DNA from: Magicicada septendecula
Taxonomy: Eukaryota > Arthropoda > Insecta > Hemiptera > Cicadidae
Direction of reading: 5' to 3'
Length of the DNA stretch: 64,000 nucleotides
Assembly: GCA_034769895.1 (NCBI GenBank)
Contig: CM068367.1
Coordinates: 124,905,927 to 124,969,926 of the forward strand
This document shows, in pieces, positions 1 to 11,922 of this stretch; within the stretch, counting starts at the first letter, position 1; each line of letters opens with the position of its first letter. Position numbers and translations under genes: made by a program. The notes under the pieces are model-generated. The model ran no database searches. It had not been told where the DNA came from and saw only the letters and a program-made list of their open reading frames with translations.

Positions 1-1844
1 ATGTGAATTGTATATTTTGTGTATTGATGTCTATGTATTTGTGTATTTTTGCTGTTGTGTATTTTATGTATTTTTTAGGTAACCATGTATTGTACGATTT
101 TAAATAACTAAAGGAAGTTTAAATGATATTATGAGATTCAGGTTATAAGGGTTAGTAAATGATTAAGCAGGTAATAGATTTGGATATTGAGAAGTATTGT
201 TGTTAGTTGGTAAGTGATGAATTTTGTAATGGTGTATTAAGTTGAAATGTTGTAAAGAGTTTGGGGTAATAGTGATAAATAAGGGCATTGGAGTTAGTTA
301 AATAGAGTTATTGGGAGTTAGGAAAATAAAGTGTTGAGATGCTGATAATATATAAAGAGGTGTTAGATATTTTAGGGACACAGTGGTTAGTAATTATATG
401 TAGCATTGAGTGATGTGAGTGGTAATTATATTTGTTGTTGATGGTGATATTTTGTAATAAGGGTATTGGTGTAGGAGTCCAACGAGAGAGGTTGAGACAG
501 GAAGGGATTGTTGTGTGCCGGAAAGGGTTATCTGAAAGGGTCAGGAACCGATAAGGGAATGAGTTGGTTAGAGGGAATACACACATACTAGTACAAAAAA
601 TGCGCGGTGCCAGAGGTTTTAAATGGGATTTGTGAAGGGGGTTATTATAGAGATATTGGTGTCAAAATATATTAATGGTTAGAAGCAGCTAGTGTAAAAA
701 AGGGGTAGTAAGGTTAGATTGACGAATGCCAAAATAAGACAGAGAAAATAATGAATAATAGAGAGTCACCCAAACGAGTAAGGATAGAAGGGTTAGAAAA
801 GGAGAATTCATGGTAGGAAGGTGAGGTAACAAAGGAAGGTAATTGTAACTGAAAGGTAAGGATAAATTTGAAATTGTTGCATAGAATATGATGAATGTCA
901 AATAATTAAAAGTTAATAGAGAATTGTTGAAGTAGTAATGTGATAAAGTTTGGTACAAATCATGTAAATTTAAATTGTTTAATGTAAGGTAAATGTAACA
1001 ATGTTAATATGTAATGTACAATGTTTTATGATGTTTTATTATGTTGATAGCAATAGAGTGTGTGGTTAGGAGGTCGTTACAGGGGTAATGACGATAACAA
1101 GTGTTAAGAGATAGTATATTTTAAAGTTGACAATCTATAGTTGCAAATGAAGTTGATAAGAATATTATAGTAAGCTGCCATTTACAAAATAGAAGAAGTG
1201 AATCTAAGTTGAGTAACAAAATTTAAATAAAAAGTGTCTGCCATGATAGTTGTAAGCTGAATTTGTAGAAATAATTAGGTGAAGGTATTTTGGGGGTATA
1301 TTAAAGAATTGTTGATATATTGTGTTATGTGTAGTCATATATATATGTTGTTTATTTTCTTACAAGTAAGAAATTGAGTTAGGTGGTGGTAAAAAATCAA
1401 TGTATTTTAAGTCTTGTAGTTAGGAGATTGAACCTGTTGAATTAAAAAACCAAACCAATGCCCCAAAAACACAAACCAATGCGTCTAAAAGGGAACATAT
1501 CAGTGGTAGATATGTAAGTGTACTGGACCACTATTTTAATTTTTTGTATGCAATGTTTCAGAGTTTTGTGGTGTTGTGACCGCAGTCCTGGGCTGGCTGG
1601 AGCGTCAGAACAGGAGTGTAGAGTGCCTCATGGCCTTATGGTGTAGGGATCTCTCAGGAGAAGTCCAGTAAGGTCAGAGGGTGCGACCAACATCATAGTA
1701 CCAAGGGTAAGTGATGATAAAATTTTTATATAATAACAATACAGGGGGTTGTGGTAACATATCTAGACTGATCCTTTTAGGAAAGTGTGAATGAGTCAAG
1801 GAAATTTTTTGTGTTCCAACACAAAAATTTTCCTTGAGGGGGTT
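1..1844 (+). mobile_element. Element A: 3' internal region of an LTR retrotransposon (partial)
   Basis: This stretch is strikingly poor in C on the plus strand and has no convincing coding frame. It aligns by eye, at roughly 75-80% in the best part, with the 3' internal region of element B: 1551-1683 matches 17325-17470, including the shared phrase GGCCTTATGGTGT and the following GGAGAAGTCCAGTAAGGTCA. As in B, it ends in a stem-loop and a GAGGGGG polypurine tract directly before an LTR. It therefore reads as the non-coding 3' part of a B-like, probably gypsy-type element whose gag/pol side lies left of the window. Short ORFs here are low-complexity shadows. Confidence 0.6.
1796..1844 (+). other. 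Stem-loop plus polypurine tract before LTR A
   Basis: Bases 1796-1815 pair with 1818-1837 around a two-base CC loop: 19 of 20 positions pair, with a single T-T mismatch (1805/1828). The 3' arm runs into the polypurine tract GAGGGGG (1836-1842), and the LTR starts at 1845. The polypurine tract is the usual plus-strand primer of LTR elements. The hairpin is an extra, and it recurs in element B at 17563-17604 and next to element C's 3' LTR. Confidence 0.7.
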
Positions 1845-3191
1845 TGTAACAGTACATCTTGACCCCATACCACAATTATGGGTTATAAGGGTGATTTTCA
1901 ATGTTTTATTGTGTAATTATGAACATACAGAATGGTTAGGTCCATTGTCCCAATATAAAGAGAGAACCAAGCAGAATCAGTCAGTGTATCATACCAAGGT
2001 CACCGCTGGAACGTGCAGGAGTCGGGAAAAGCCATGGCAGTGTTGGTGACGAAGGTTTTTACATATACATTGTGATTGGACAATAACGCTATTCCGTCAT
2101 AGTAAAAAACAATGACGCACTGAAAACAATGCATACGACTAGGCGTTGTTCTGCATGACAGAGCTTAATGACGTCAAACTCACGCACACAAGCATAAAAT
2201 TGTACATTAATCGGTCTCAGTTCAGCACAGTACACCAGAGAGGCCACAGCGATGTATCGCTGTTGGCAGTAATATTCATCAAAAAGTTGTAAAACCAATC
2301 AGAATCTTATAAAATGTGATCTAAAACTAGAGAACAGTAAAACAAAAGTATATAGCATAAAAACATTTAATGTAGAGTCAGTGCAGAAAATCCAAAACTA
2401 GAAATGAGGCTAACACCGATCATACTTCTGGGATACATCTGAGGCCAGCGAGGGAGCGACGATCCACTTCCCACAGAGAAGTCACAATATATCTTTCTTA
2501 TTATTTTATTCATGAGCTCAGTAAACGAATTATCAAATTGTATAAAATGTAACTACAGTAATGTGTGAGTGAGACTGCGATTGAACTAGGGCGTGGCCAT
2601 GCCTATATACTTATAGGGCATCGGTTTGTGTTTTTATATAGTAAGTCAACTGCAGTATAGAAACAAAAGAATAGAATTAATATTAATGATGAGATTTCCC
2701 AGTATTTACTTAATTAAATTAATGAAAGAAAGGAGGAAGAAAGATAGCCACCATTTTGTTTTATAATAATACTTGACGCCATTTTGAGGTAGCCGTTGAT
2801 GTATGTTTTACATCTGTATGTTTTGTTATGTGTGAAATTAAAACTGGTATTCAAAGTCTCTAAAGAACCTGTGTTTTCATTGTGTCACTTTTTCTGTTTA
2901 CACAAATCTCGCTGTAACGAATCCTGGCACCCCTTAGGTAAAAAAGTGTTAAAAACGGAGAAGCACGTGTTCACTGGAAATAACCATGGTAAGTACACCT
3001 GTGTACCATGTTTTGATAATTATCATGCAGATATAAATACCATAATTTATGTATATAAAAAGGTATAGAATATGTTATTTAACAACATTACGTTTTATTT
3101 ATTGCGTCGACTAGAAGTCGTTGACACAACTTCGTGTGAACACAATCCGTCAAGGAGAAAATTTGAAATTTTTAAATTTTTGCTCGTTACA
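1845..3191 (+). repeat. 3' LTR of element A
   Basis: The LTR starts TGTAAC immediately after the polypurine tract and is taken to end at GTTACA (3186-3191). This gives a perfect 6-bp terminal inverted repeat of the TG...CA type and a length of about 1347 bp. No second copy lies in the window, so the 3' limit rests on the terminal motif and on similarity to the ends of LTR B (GTTACA). Neither a target duplication nor divergence can be assessed because the 5' LTR is outside the window. Confidence 0.5.
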
Positions 3192-3240
3192 ACAGCTTAC
3201 ACAAATATTTCGAGAATATTTTAGACCAATTATAAAATGG

Positions 3241-3500
3241 AGAAATAAAGTTACCAACAATCCACATAAAGTAAGAAACACAAACTTACTATAATCTTTG
3301 AATAAAAAATAATAATAAAGGAGTGAAGTTACAGAACATTCCTAAACAAAATAAGATTAAGTTACAATAATCTTTAGCCAAAATATGAGGCACAAAAAAG
3401 CAAAACATACTATAAAGGAATAAGCTACGAAAATTCCTAACTAGTAAGAAACACTAACTTACTATGATATTTAAAAAGTTATGAAAAAAAAAGTATCAAT
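3241..3500 (+). repeat. Imperfect tandem repeats with GTAAG...CTTAC hairpins
   Basis: Three diverged units of about 80-100 bp start near 3244, 3322 and 3421. Each opens with an AAGTTAC- or AAGCTAC-like phrase followed by an ATTCCTAA- or ATCCACA-like phrase. The first and third contain GTAAG, a short spacer and CTTAC (near 3269 and 3451), and the middle one is decayed. The arrangement resembles the repeat array at 43380-44046 of element C. Confidence 0.45.
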
Positions 3501-3783
3501 CAAAATGATCAACTTCCACAACTATTTAGAAAGAAATGGGAAGTAAGATTAAACAAGCCATTGATCAAAAAACGAAATAAATTAAATAAACATTCTAAGA
3601 GTTATAATATGAAATGAGATGAAACAAAGAGTAATTAAAAATGAATAAAAATATGAATTGTATCAATGAAAAACAATGCTTCAAGTATTATTAAGTAGAA
3701 TCTATAAAGAAAGATGAAAAAATATATGACTCGAACTGAGCAATAATGAAATACAAAAGTAAAAGATTCCCAACAAATGTTAT

Positions 3784-3813
3784 GATTATTATTATTATTA
3801 TTATTATTATTAT
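3784..3813. repeat. (ATT)n microsatellite
   Basis: About ten uninterrupted ATT units within A-rich DNA. The asparagine run in the minus-strand reading frame across it is an artefact of this repeat. Confidence 0.9.
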
Positions 3814-6459
3814 GAGTCACAAGATGACTGTATTTAAGATTCATTAATTGAGATTGACTGTTGAATAAGTCCAGCAATCATTTAACTGAGCAGGGATGAT
3901 GTTCCCCTGATCTCAGAATAAGAGTAGTTTTGAACGACGGAGTTAGGTAAGCCAATAGAGCCCATCCAAATCGATTGCAACCACAAAGTAGAGATAGTTA
4001 GGGAAAATAAGATTTATAGGGAATAATTTATAATAAAAAATCAATAAGCCAGTTCATAATAAGAAAAAATGATGAAGAAAAGAATCAGAAGAAAGGAAAT
4101 AAAAGATACAGAATTAAGCATAAAAAATGAGTGCGATGCAGGAGAATTTAAGAAGAAAATGATACAATACAATTGATAATTTCATCAAACTTAGAATCAC
4201 GTTTTATAAAATGATCAATTTTGGTGGAAGGGCATTATGTAACATCGCCAAATTCAGATCAATTTTGATAACAATAAGTATGTATAAAAATGCTAAATAA
4301 TACTTTTAATAATAATTTTAATAAATAAATAATGTGGAGAGTAAAAAATATAAAAGGTAATTAAGAAGGAAGGAGAAAGAGTAATAAACCAAAAGTGATT
4401 AATAAAGAAACTCAACTAATAGACTGACAGACAAACGACACTGACCCAACCCCAGAGATTGGCCAGTTAAGAAACCTAAATAAAGAAAACTAGACGAGTG
4501 AAGGAGAAGAAGAATGAAAACCAAGAGAGAACAAACACACGATGAAGAAAACGAAATGAAACACGTCAAGAAAACCAGACAAGGAATAAAAAATAGAGAA
4601 GGGAGAAATAATGTAATCCAAAATAATAAAGAAAATGAAACCGGTTAAGAACCAAAATAATTAATGAATGTTAGTATTGACTGAATGACCATTGTAAATA
4701 GTCAGTAATAAAAAACGATAAATAAAAGGACACTAACCAAAGAGTTAGGAATGTATGTAATTTATTAACAAAGAAAGACATAATATTAATAATTTTATAT
4801 ATAAGGTGTGTAGAGAAAGAGAATAAAATAATGAGAAATAAACGGAAGTTGAACTAGAGAAAGTGAATTATCCTAAAGTGATATAACACAAAAGAAACAC
4901 TAAGTAAATTATAATGAACACAAAATAATTTAAAAAAGTGCCAGTGATAAATAAATAAAAATATTGTCTATAATAAAAATAGTAAGAGTAGAGAAGGCTA
5001 AGATAAAGACTTAGTAAAATAACCAATGTTTAAGATTTAAGAGTGAACAATAACATTTAATAAAGTTACTATGAATAATATTTAGAATAGAACATTGATT
5101 CAGTAAATAATGAACACTAAGGAGTGATATTAACTGTGATGACTATGAAATAATATTGTTATAGAACTTAAGAATGTATTGTAAAGTTTAAAGGTGTGAA
5201 TCACAAGAAAAGTAATAAGATGATGTTAACATGGAAGGGAAAGCAAAGAGCCTTAGAAAATAAGTATGTATTAACCTTAAGTAAATACCCATGTTATAAG
5301 GGAAGAGTAATGAAACAAGTTCAATAGAGGTGAGATTGTTTAGCACCCGAACAATAAATAAGAAATAATGAATTGCACACACATGTTAGATAATAAGTGT
5401 TGATTAATTGTATACACTATTGTTTATGAATAGGAGATGGATGGGGTAAATATCCCAAACATAAACCTAAGTGTTATATGTTATATTAGAAATAATTAGT
5501 AATTAATAGCCATGTTATTGACAGTGGCAGAGTACTTAAAGTAAGGGAAGAAAACAATGTTTGAGTTATAAAGAAGAAAACTGTTAGTAAATTATTAGCA
5601 AAAAATATTGAATAACACAGTTGTTGCATACAAAGATCATAAAAAGACTAAATTAAAAAACCTCCAGAGACATTAAACCTAATTATAAAAACAAAATAAC
5701 GATTTAGGACTAAATGAAATATATTGTGTATGAAACAATCAAAAACCAGTAATGGCTACTTAGATGTGAAACAGGCCTAACGGTCAAACATAAACAATTA
5801 CTGATTGTATAAAAATAACCATGTAATTGACAAATCCAAGGTGACTAATTCACCAAGGATGAATGGTAAATATTATTAAAAACAAAATTTTAAATTAAGG
5901 AATTATATAAACAGAGAAATGTAATTAGTAAGTATGAAATTAATTGTAAACTTAGAAAACTTAAAAAAACCCAATATTGTGGGATACCAAAATAATCTTT
6001 GTGAGAAAATACAAATGACAGTGCAAATAGATAATAACTAAGAAGGAAGATAAGAGGAGGAAGGAAGTCAGAAGATATAGGAAGATTTGAAAGGAATTCA
6101 AATATTGATAACAATGTATTCATGTCCAGCTCGCCCAATCAGGATAATGATGTAACCATGGAAACGACGGTTTGACGAGGTAATTACCGTTGAATACAAT
6201 TACTTAAAAAGTGACGCTCATGAAAACCAGAAGCCAGATTGCAGAACAACACATTTTCACGTTTAAAATGTTGTAAAAGTAATATAACTTATAGAAATTG
6301 AACGAAAAGGAGTCTGATGAATACTGAACACAATTACCTGATGGAGAAGACATTTAATTGAAGACGAAGTGTATAAATAAATCCAAAAAACTTTGAAAAA
6401 GATGCCGAAGCCCAAATAAATGAAACATGAATTATATTGCAGCCACAATCCTTCTTTCC

Positions 6460-8550
6460 CGACCTATGGAGTAATTACGTACTACAACGCTGTTAAGTAT
6501 CCATTAAATTATCTCAACTTCCAAAATAACACACTTTGAATATTTCTCACTATACGTTGAATACCACTGAATCAATTTTATTCTCTTTCAAAGATTAAAT
6601 CGTAATATTAAGACACTGAAAATTTGTTAAGTTATAAAACTAACCTAGTATTAATGTACAACTTTTAAACCACTTGTACGACACTTCAACAAACCAATTA
6701 TCATTACACATTACAATACTTAAGTAAAAACATTGTAAGGTTGTGTATTTTTATTATTGTAATTGCATCTGAGCCTTTTAACGTGATCAAAAGATCCCAC
6801 AACCATTGAATGTTAATATTAGTTGATCGGTGTCATAGAACGCCATGCTGTATGTTTATTTGTATTCAAAATCGATTGGTTAAACCCAGAGAAGAGTCTC
6901 ATAAAGAATTAACCGGTGCAGAATTATATAAAAAATCAATTTTAACTTGTGTCTATGAAACAATAATATCAAATTGATAATAAATCTATACTGCGTATGT
7001 TAAAATGTGTTTTATTTTATTAGGAAAGTGTATTCGTAAAAATATAACGTATAGCGAATGTCTCTGATGTGACACCTAGCGTGCAAGCAGCGAATACTGT
7101 AACTGCCAACCCGATTATACAAATCGAGAAAAGGCGGGACGAATTGAATCCGTCACACCGTTTGAAAAAATCACTGATAAGGAGACAATTTTAATTGTTT
7201 TAAATAAACAATTTGGCACCACCCGGGAATTATACACTACTATTGAACCTCAGATCGGGAACACGATACCTGGTTATCCGTACGTTCGCTACGGACTCAA
7301 GCATCGTGAGTTACATTACCGTGTGAGGACGAAGTGGTAAGAAACACAGACACAAGTTACACTCAGACACACTGTTACATTTTACAGAGGTACTAGAAAG
7401 ACGACAACAGTCATTTAGTAATAATATATATAATATTTAAAAAAGTGAATGAAGAGGATGTATCAACAAGACAACGAATATATATTGTTCGTTAGTTTAC
7501 TGATATCTCCTATAACTTTACTTGTCTTTTTACTATAATTTTTTTCTCTAATATTGTTTGGATTGGCAACTGATTTAGTTTGTTCTTTTTGCATTGAACG
7601 CCCACACTAGAGAAAAAAAACCTTTCTTTCTAGTAAAACCAGCTTTAGATTCATTTATAAGAGGTCTTGGTTTGTTTGGTGTATTTTTTGGTCTCAGGGG
7701 TGTTTTATCCGCCTCCAGTATATATAAGTTTTTAATATAACCTTACTTTTCCTGATTATTTTTACATAATCCCGTTTATGTTTTTATTTCACTTAATTTT
7801 ATATTGTCACTCACACTAACGGAGTTGATTTTATTGTTACATGGTCACTTTATATAAAATACATGCCATTCTCACCTTTTGGCCATAATAGGTTCATAAC
7901 ACTTTATATTTTTTTCATTGTTTACACTGTGTCATTTGCACTGTTTCATTATTATTATTTATCACTTTTCTATTCACTTATCTCACCTTGTATGTTTTTC
8001 GAATAAACACAATTATGAAAATAATTACCTTGTCTTTACCATAACGCTATATATGAGCTAATTACAAATCCAGTCTTAGGTTAAAGACCTAGCTTGACTT
8101 TTAGGCTTGTGTTATACAAATGATTTTGCTTAACTCTAAATACATTTTTCCTTACATACTACAACATTATTATTTACAATATTATAATAAAATATACAAA
8201 ATCACTTCCCTAATCTATTGGGTAATTAGTATGTCAAAGTCACAGTCCAGTCTAGTCCTTTATTATATCTGTTTGTAAAGTTATTTACTATGTTTGTTTA
8301 CAAAGCTAATTCCTGTTTTTAATTTATTCATGCATCTGTAAAACACTTATTTTTTATTCATGATTTATTGTTTTCGTTATTATAATTCTTCCTTATTAAT
8401 TATTTTTGGTTGTTCTCATTTGATTACTCATTCTTTATTGCATTCCTCATTCAGTTGCATAGTATTTATCTATTTGAATAGTTTTACTATAAATTTTAAT
8501 GATTAAATTTAATTTCCTTTTTTGTATTATCTCGTGATGCTACAACGTAC
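6460..8550. other. Unassigned AT-rich region with a GC-richer island
   Basis: No gene or repeat family was recognised. From about 7500 to 8540 the plus strand is T-rich. Bases 7060-7345 are clearly richer in GC and contain TTTGGCACCACCCGGGAA near 7212, which looks like an LTR-element primer-binding region, and a GTAAGA splice-donor-like site near 7338. The island could be the 5' leader of a decayed LTR element or a host 5' exon; neither can be supported further. Confidence 0.25.
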
Positions 8551-8562
8551 ATCTAGATTATG
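8551..8562 (+). repeat. Left target-site duplication of the Penelope-like element
   Basis: ATCTAGATTATG here is repeated exactly at 10651-10662, bracketing the whole Penelope-like structure. Its length suits the variable, often >8-bp duplications of these elements. Confidence 0.75.
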
Positions 8563-9001
8563 ATATATAATTACCTTAATATCCACTTTAGTGATACACA
8601 GTTTCGTCACTGATGACGCGTTTCGGGACTAAGTCCCATCCTCAGATACATAATTAATAAACTAAAATATTAAAATCACGACCATGATACTGGTCAAGTC
8701 AAAAATAAATAAAATAAATTATAAATCGCATGTAATAAGTTTTGCTAACCACGGCTGGAGCTCCCGCATGCGTTCACCCGCAACCGCGATTGTCACGCGA
8801 CTGGTCAAAGATTAAGACAAACTGATTGCAGTGTCGAACAGGTAATTTGACGCAAAATTTACCTGGTCATTTAATAAACTGTTTTTTTTGTTACTATCTT
8901 TTAAAGCTTTATAAATTTCAAATTCCTCCAGACTATCCATCCGTCTACCCTTATTACAAATATGCAACGCTGTTAAATTTTCTTCGAAGTTCGTATATTT
9001 A
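8563..9001 (-). repeat. Left inverted arm of the PLE
   Basis: Reverse complement of 10190-10620. It includes the end of the GIY-YIG coding region and the non-coding terminus. The match is nearly complete by eye apart from about 15 extra bases, and it stops abruptly at 9001, where the sense-strand coding sequence begins. Confidence 0.9.
8615..8645 (-). ncRNA. Hammerhead ribozyme-like motif (inverted arm copy)
   Basis: On the minus strand this reads CTGAGGA, a GGGAC/GTCCC stem II, then GAAACGCGTC. It is the inverted-arm copy of the motif at 10532-10562 and has the same core bases. See that entry for details. Confidence 0.6.
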
Positions 9002-9002
9002 A

Positions 9003-10379
9003 AATAAAATAGCTAAAACCTTAGTAAAAATCATCAGAGAGCACACCAACTTAGAAAATAATCGGAGTGTTAAAAGCTATAAGGATTTTATCAAAAATAT
9101 AAACCACGTTACAATTCAACCAAACTACAAACTAGTATCATTCGACATAGTAGATTTATACACTAATGTGCCTATTGATGAAACTTTAACTTTACTCAGG
9201 CATAATTTAATGAATAAAGGTTCTTTAGAAATACAGAAAGTTAACCAACTGATGATGATACTAAAAACCATTCTTCATCAAAACTATTTTTCATTTGAAA
9301 ATGCATATTATAAACAGAATGAAGGACTTGCCATGGGATCTCCACTTTCTGGCATCCTGGCGGACCTATATCTAAACCATTTAGAAAATACAAAAATTTT
9401 AAAAGATAATTATTTCGCCAGTAAAATCATCCATTACTCCAGATATGTAGATGATACCTTTATTATTTTTAACGGGAATGCCAGACAAATAGAATTATTT
9501 AAAAATTACCTAAACAAAATTCATAACAAATTAAAATTTACTATGGAGATCGAAAACAACAAAAGCATCAATTTTTTAGACCTCACTGTATTACACAACG
9601 GGAATAATTTAAAATACAAAATCTTTAGAAAACACACTAGTACTGACACAGTAATACACTATGATTCATATCATCCCGTTACACAAAAAGTGGCAGTGTT
9701 TAACAGTCTTGTCAACAGACTTTTAAATGTTCCCCTCGAAAAGGAGGACTACTTAAATGAGGTTAGCACTATCAAACAAATAGCAATAAATAACGGGTAT
9801 AAATCTACAATAGTTGACAAAATAATAAATAGACATAGGAAACGTTTAGAAAATAAAAATTCAAACTCTATAAAAGCAAGTAACAAAAATTATAAATATC
9901 TTTCGGCTAATTTCACAGGTATTATGCCAAATATTTTAAGACCCGTTCTTAAAGATAATAACTATATTTTATCATTTAAAACAAATAATAATTTAGGAAA
10001 TTATTTCAAAAACAAAAACAAATTACCATTAAAAAAGCAATGTGGTGTATATAAAATAAAATGTGATGATTGTGATGCGTTCTATATCGGTCAATCTGGC
10101 AGATGTTTTTATAAAAGATTTTTAGAACATATTCCTAAGCCAAGTAATAATAAGTCCAACTTTGCACAACATTTAATATCAAGCGGACATAAATATACGA
10201 ACTTCGAAGAAAATTTAACAGCGTTGCATATTTGTAATAAGGGTAGACGGATGGATAGTCTGGAGGAATTTGAAATTTATAAAGCTTTAAAAGATAGTAA
10301 CACCAAAAACAGTTTATTAAATGACCAGGTAAATTTTGCGTCAAATTACCTGTTCGACACTGCAATCAGTTTGTCTTAA
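9003..10379 (+). CDS. PLE reverse transcriptase with GIY-YIG endonuclease (5'-truncated)
   Basis: The frame is open from 9003 (a stop sits at 9000-9002, at the inverted-arm junction) to TAA at 10379, about 458 codons. No initiator is evident because the 5' part is missing; an internal GTG at 9168 is not a credible start. Reverse transcriptase motifs in order: motif A with FDIVDLYTNVP near residue 48, motif B GLAMGSPLSG near 107, and the catalytic YVDD near 150. The C-terminal domain has GVYKIKC, a C-x2-C pair and FYIGQSGR, the GIY-YIG core, with a downstream glutamate in EEFEIY. The family copies its RNA at nicks made by the endonuclease. The retained frame suggests a fairly recent copy, yet it cannot encode a complete polymerase. 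Confidence 0.92.
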   Translation, partial: NKIAKTLVKIIREHTNLENNRSVKSYKDFIKNINHVTIQPNYKLVSFDIVDLYTNVPIDETLTLLRHNLMNKGSLEIQKVNQLMMILKTILHQNYFSFENAYYKQNEGLAMGSPLSGILADLYLNHLENTKILKDNYFASKIIHYSRYVDDTFIIFNGNARQIELFKNYLNKIHNKLKFTMEIENNKSINFLDLTVLHNGNNLKYKIFRKHTSTDTVIHYDSYHPVTQKVAVFNSLVNRLLNVPLEKEDYLNEVSTIKQIAINNGYKSTIVDKIINRHRKRLENKNSNSIKASNKNYKYLSANFTGIMPNILRPVLKDNNYILSFKTNNNLGNYFKNKNKLPLKKQCGVYKIKCDDCDAFYIGQSGRCFYKRFLEHIPKPSNNKSNFAQHLISSGHKYTNFEENLTALHICNKGRRMDSLEEFEIYKALKDSNTKNSLLNDQVNFASNYLFDTAISLS

Positions 10380-10620
10380 TCTTTGACCAGTCGCGTGACA
10401 GTCGCGGTTGCGGGTGAACGCATGCGGGAGCTCCAGCCGTGGTTAGCAAAACTTATTACATGCGATTTATAATTTATTTTATTTATTTTTGATGGTCGTG
10501 ATTTTAATATTTTAGTTTATTAATTATGTATCTGAGGATGGGACTTAGTCCCGAAACGCGTCATCAGTGACGAAACTGTGTATCACTAAAGTGGATATTA
10601 AGGTAATTATATATCATATA
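10190..10620 (+). repeat. Right arm of the PLE
   Basis: Pairs with the left inverted arm. It covers the last ~190 bp of the ORF and the 3' non-coding terminus, including the hammerhead-like motif. Confidence 0.9.
10532..10562 (+). ncRNA. Hammerhead ribozyme-like motif in the PLE terminal repeat
   Basis: CTGAGGA fits the conserved CUGANGA core. It is followed by U, a GGGAC-UUA-GUCCC stem II, GAA and ACGCGUC, where AC/GU could form the very short stem III typical of PLE ribozymes, with cleavage expected after GUC at 10562. Stem I pairing looks weak (two or three pairs), and an extra U precedes stem II. Minimal hammerheads in PLE terminal repeats are published; activity of this copy is not shown. 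Confidence 0.65.
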
Positions 10621-10650
10621 ATAAGTGATACGGTACGCAAAAAATAAGTA

Positions 10651-10662
10651 ATCTAGATTATG
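10651..10662 (+). repeat. Right target-site duplication of the PLE
   Basis: Exact copy of 8551-8562 (ATCTAGATTATG), directly after the 3' tail of the PLE. Confidence 0.75.
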
Positions 10663-10715
10663 CCATGCATGAATGGAAAGTTCAGTTCAAATCGATGATA
10701 AAACCAAACAGGATA

Positions 10716-10893
10716 CTATTCTGAGCTGTCTTTTGTATACTGATGAAGTTACACATGTAGCACTAACAGATGACGGTCTACAAAGAAGAATCCATCAGCT
10801 GGACAGCTTTTAAGAATATTATTAAAGGCACCAGAGAATAAAACAAAAATTATGGTTTTAATAAAAATCTGAGAACTGTAGTGAACAACAAAA
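10716..10893 (+). pseudogene. LINE reverse transcriptase relic
   Basis: In the frame from about 10725 the sequence reads LLYTDEVTHVALTDDGLQRR and, after stops and a shift, a KTKIMV phrase. This is the layout of non-LTR retrotransposon reverse transcriptase motif C (normally YADD) followed by the LQ helix and the KT-x-MVF segment. The catalytic YADD is altered to YTDE. Only about 60 codons remain, so the clade cannot be named. Confidence 0.5.
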
Positions 10894-10940
10894 CATTAAT
10901 TAGCTTGTTGGTACATCCTCTTCATTCACTTATTGAAAGT

Positions 10941-11828
10941 GACAAATTGAAAATTTCCACAAATACATAACACTATACACCAAAAATTAAAATTCACACT
11001 TGAATTAGAACAAAACAATAGCATAAACTTCTTGGACCTTACAATCACCAAAACAAACAACACACACACATACAAAATATACAGAAAACCTACCACATCA
11101 GACATGGTCATACATAACTCATCCAACCACCCAACTCAACACAAACACGCAGCTTTCAACTACATGCTCCATAGGCTCACTTCAATACCCCTAAACACAC
11201 ATGACTGCCAAGAAGAACTCAACACCATCAAATATACAGCTATCAAAAATGGATACAATCCCGATTTAATAAGCAAACTACACAAACACATCCTAAACAC
11301 AAAAAATAAAACACATAAAACCAACAGCACAAAACCCAGTAAATACATCACACTCACATACTACAATTCCAACACACAAAATTGCTAACACATTTAGGAA
11401 ACATAATTATAAAGTAGCCTATAGAACTAACAACACCATCAGGAAACACAAATAATACTAACAAGGACATTGACACATACAGCAAAACGGGGGTTTATAA
11501 ATTAAACTGCAATGATTGTCACCAATTCTACATCGGCCAGACGGGAAGATCTTTTTCCTCTAGATATTCTGAACATCTAAAAGCCCTCACCACAAACTAC
11601 ATACATTCCACATATGCCACACATTTACAAAACGAAAACCACAGTTACACAAACATAGAGCACAACATGGAAATACTACACTACTTACCTAAAAGTAGAA
11701 AACTAAACACTGCAGAACAATTTGAAATTTACAGATATCACACACTACAACCAAACAACATATTAAATGAACAATTACATTACAGATCACACATACTTTT
11801 CAATACACTGATACCTACACAAATTTGA
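10941..11828 (+). pseudogene. PLE reverse transcriptase/GIY-YIG pseudogene
   Basis: Three reading frames are needed. 11032-11388 carries the LDLT segment and KIYRKPTTSDMVIH, which follow the catalytic region of PLE reverse transcriptases. A piece around 11411-11455 lies in another frame, and 11418-11828 holds the GIY-YIG domain with GVYKLNC, a C-x2-C pair, FYIGQTGR and EQFEIY. At least two frameshifts and stop codons make it non-functional. The polymerase active site is absent through 5' truncation. Confidence 0.8.
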
Positions 11829-11922
11829 ATCCCAGCGCCAATTCCCTCCCACCAGCAACCCCCACCACACACACTTACATCCCATAACCGTTACTGTACA
11901 GACATTCAGTATTTAAAACCCA

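Larger units (their letters stand above)
3192..6459. other. A-rich unassigned region, possible 3' part of a C-like element
   Basis: The plus strand is very rich in A and poor in C and T over most of this stretch, with no supportable gene. The first 300 bp carry hairpin-bearing repeats (separate entry) like those in the A-rich 3' region of element C read on its coding strand. This may therefore be the 3' non-coding region of a related element next to LTR A, but no integrase or LTR was found to confirm that. Confidence 0.3.
8563..10650 (+). mobile_element. Penelope-like retroelement (PLE) with inverted arms
   Basis: The element has an inverted copy of its own 3' end at the left (8563-9001), a reverse transcriptase/GIY-YIG ORF (9003-10379) and a 3' arm (10190-10620) with a 30-bp tail to 10650. 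Identical 12-mers flank it. A 5' inverted terminal segment, GIY-YIG endonuclease and hammerhead-like motifs in the terminal repeats are established PLE hallmarks. The ORF lacks the N-terminal part of the reverse transcriptase, so this is a 5'-truncated copy joined to the inverted fragment, a common PLE insertion product. The left arm has a 15-nt insertion (near 8690-8705) absent from the right arm. Confidence 0.9.
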
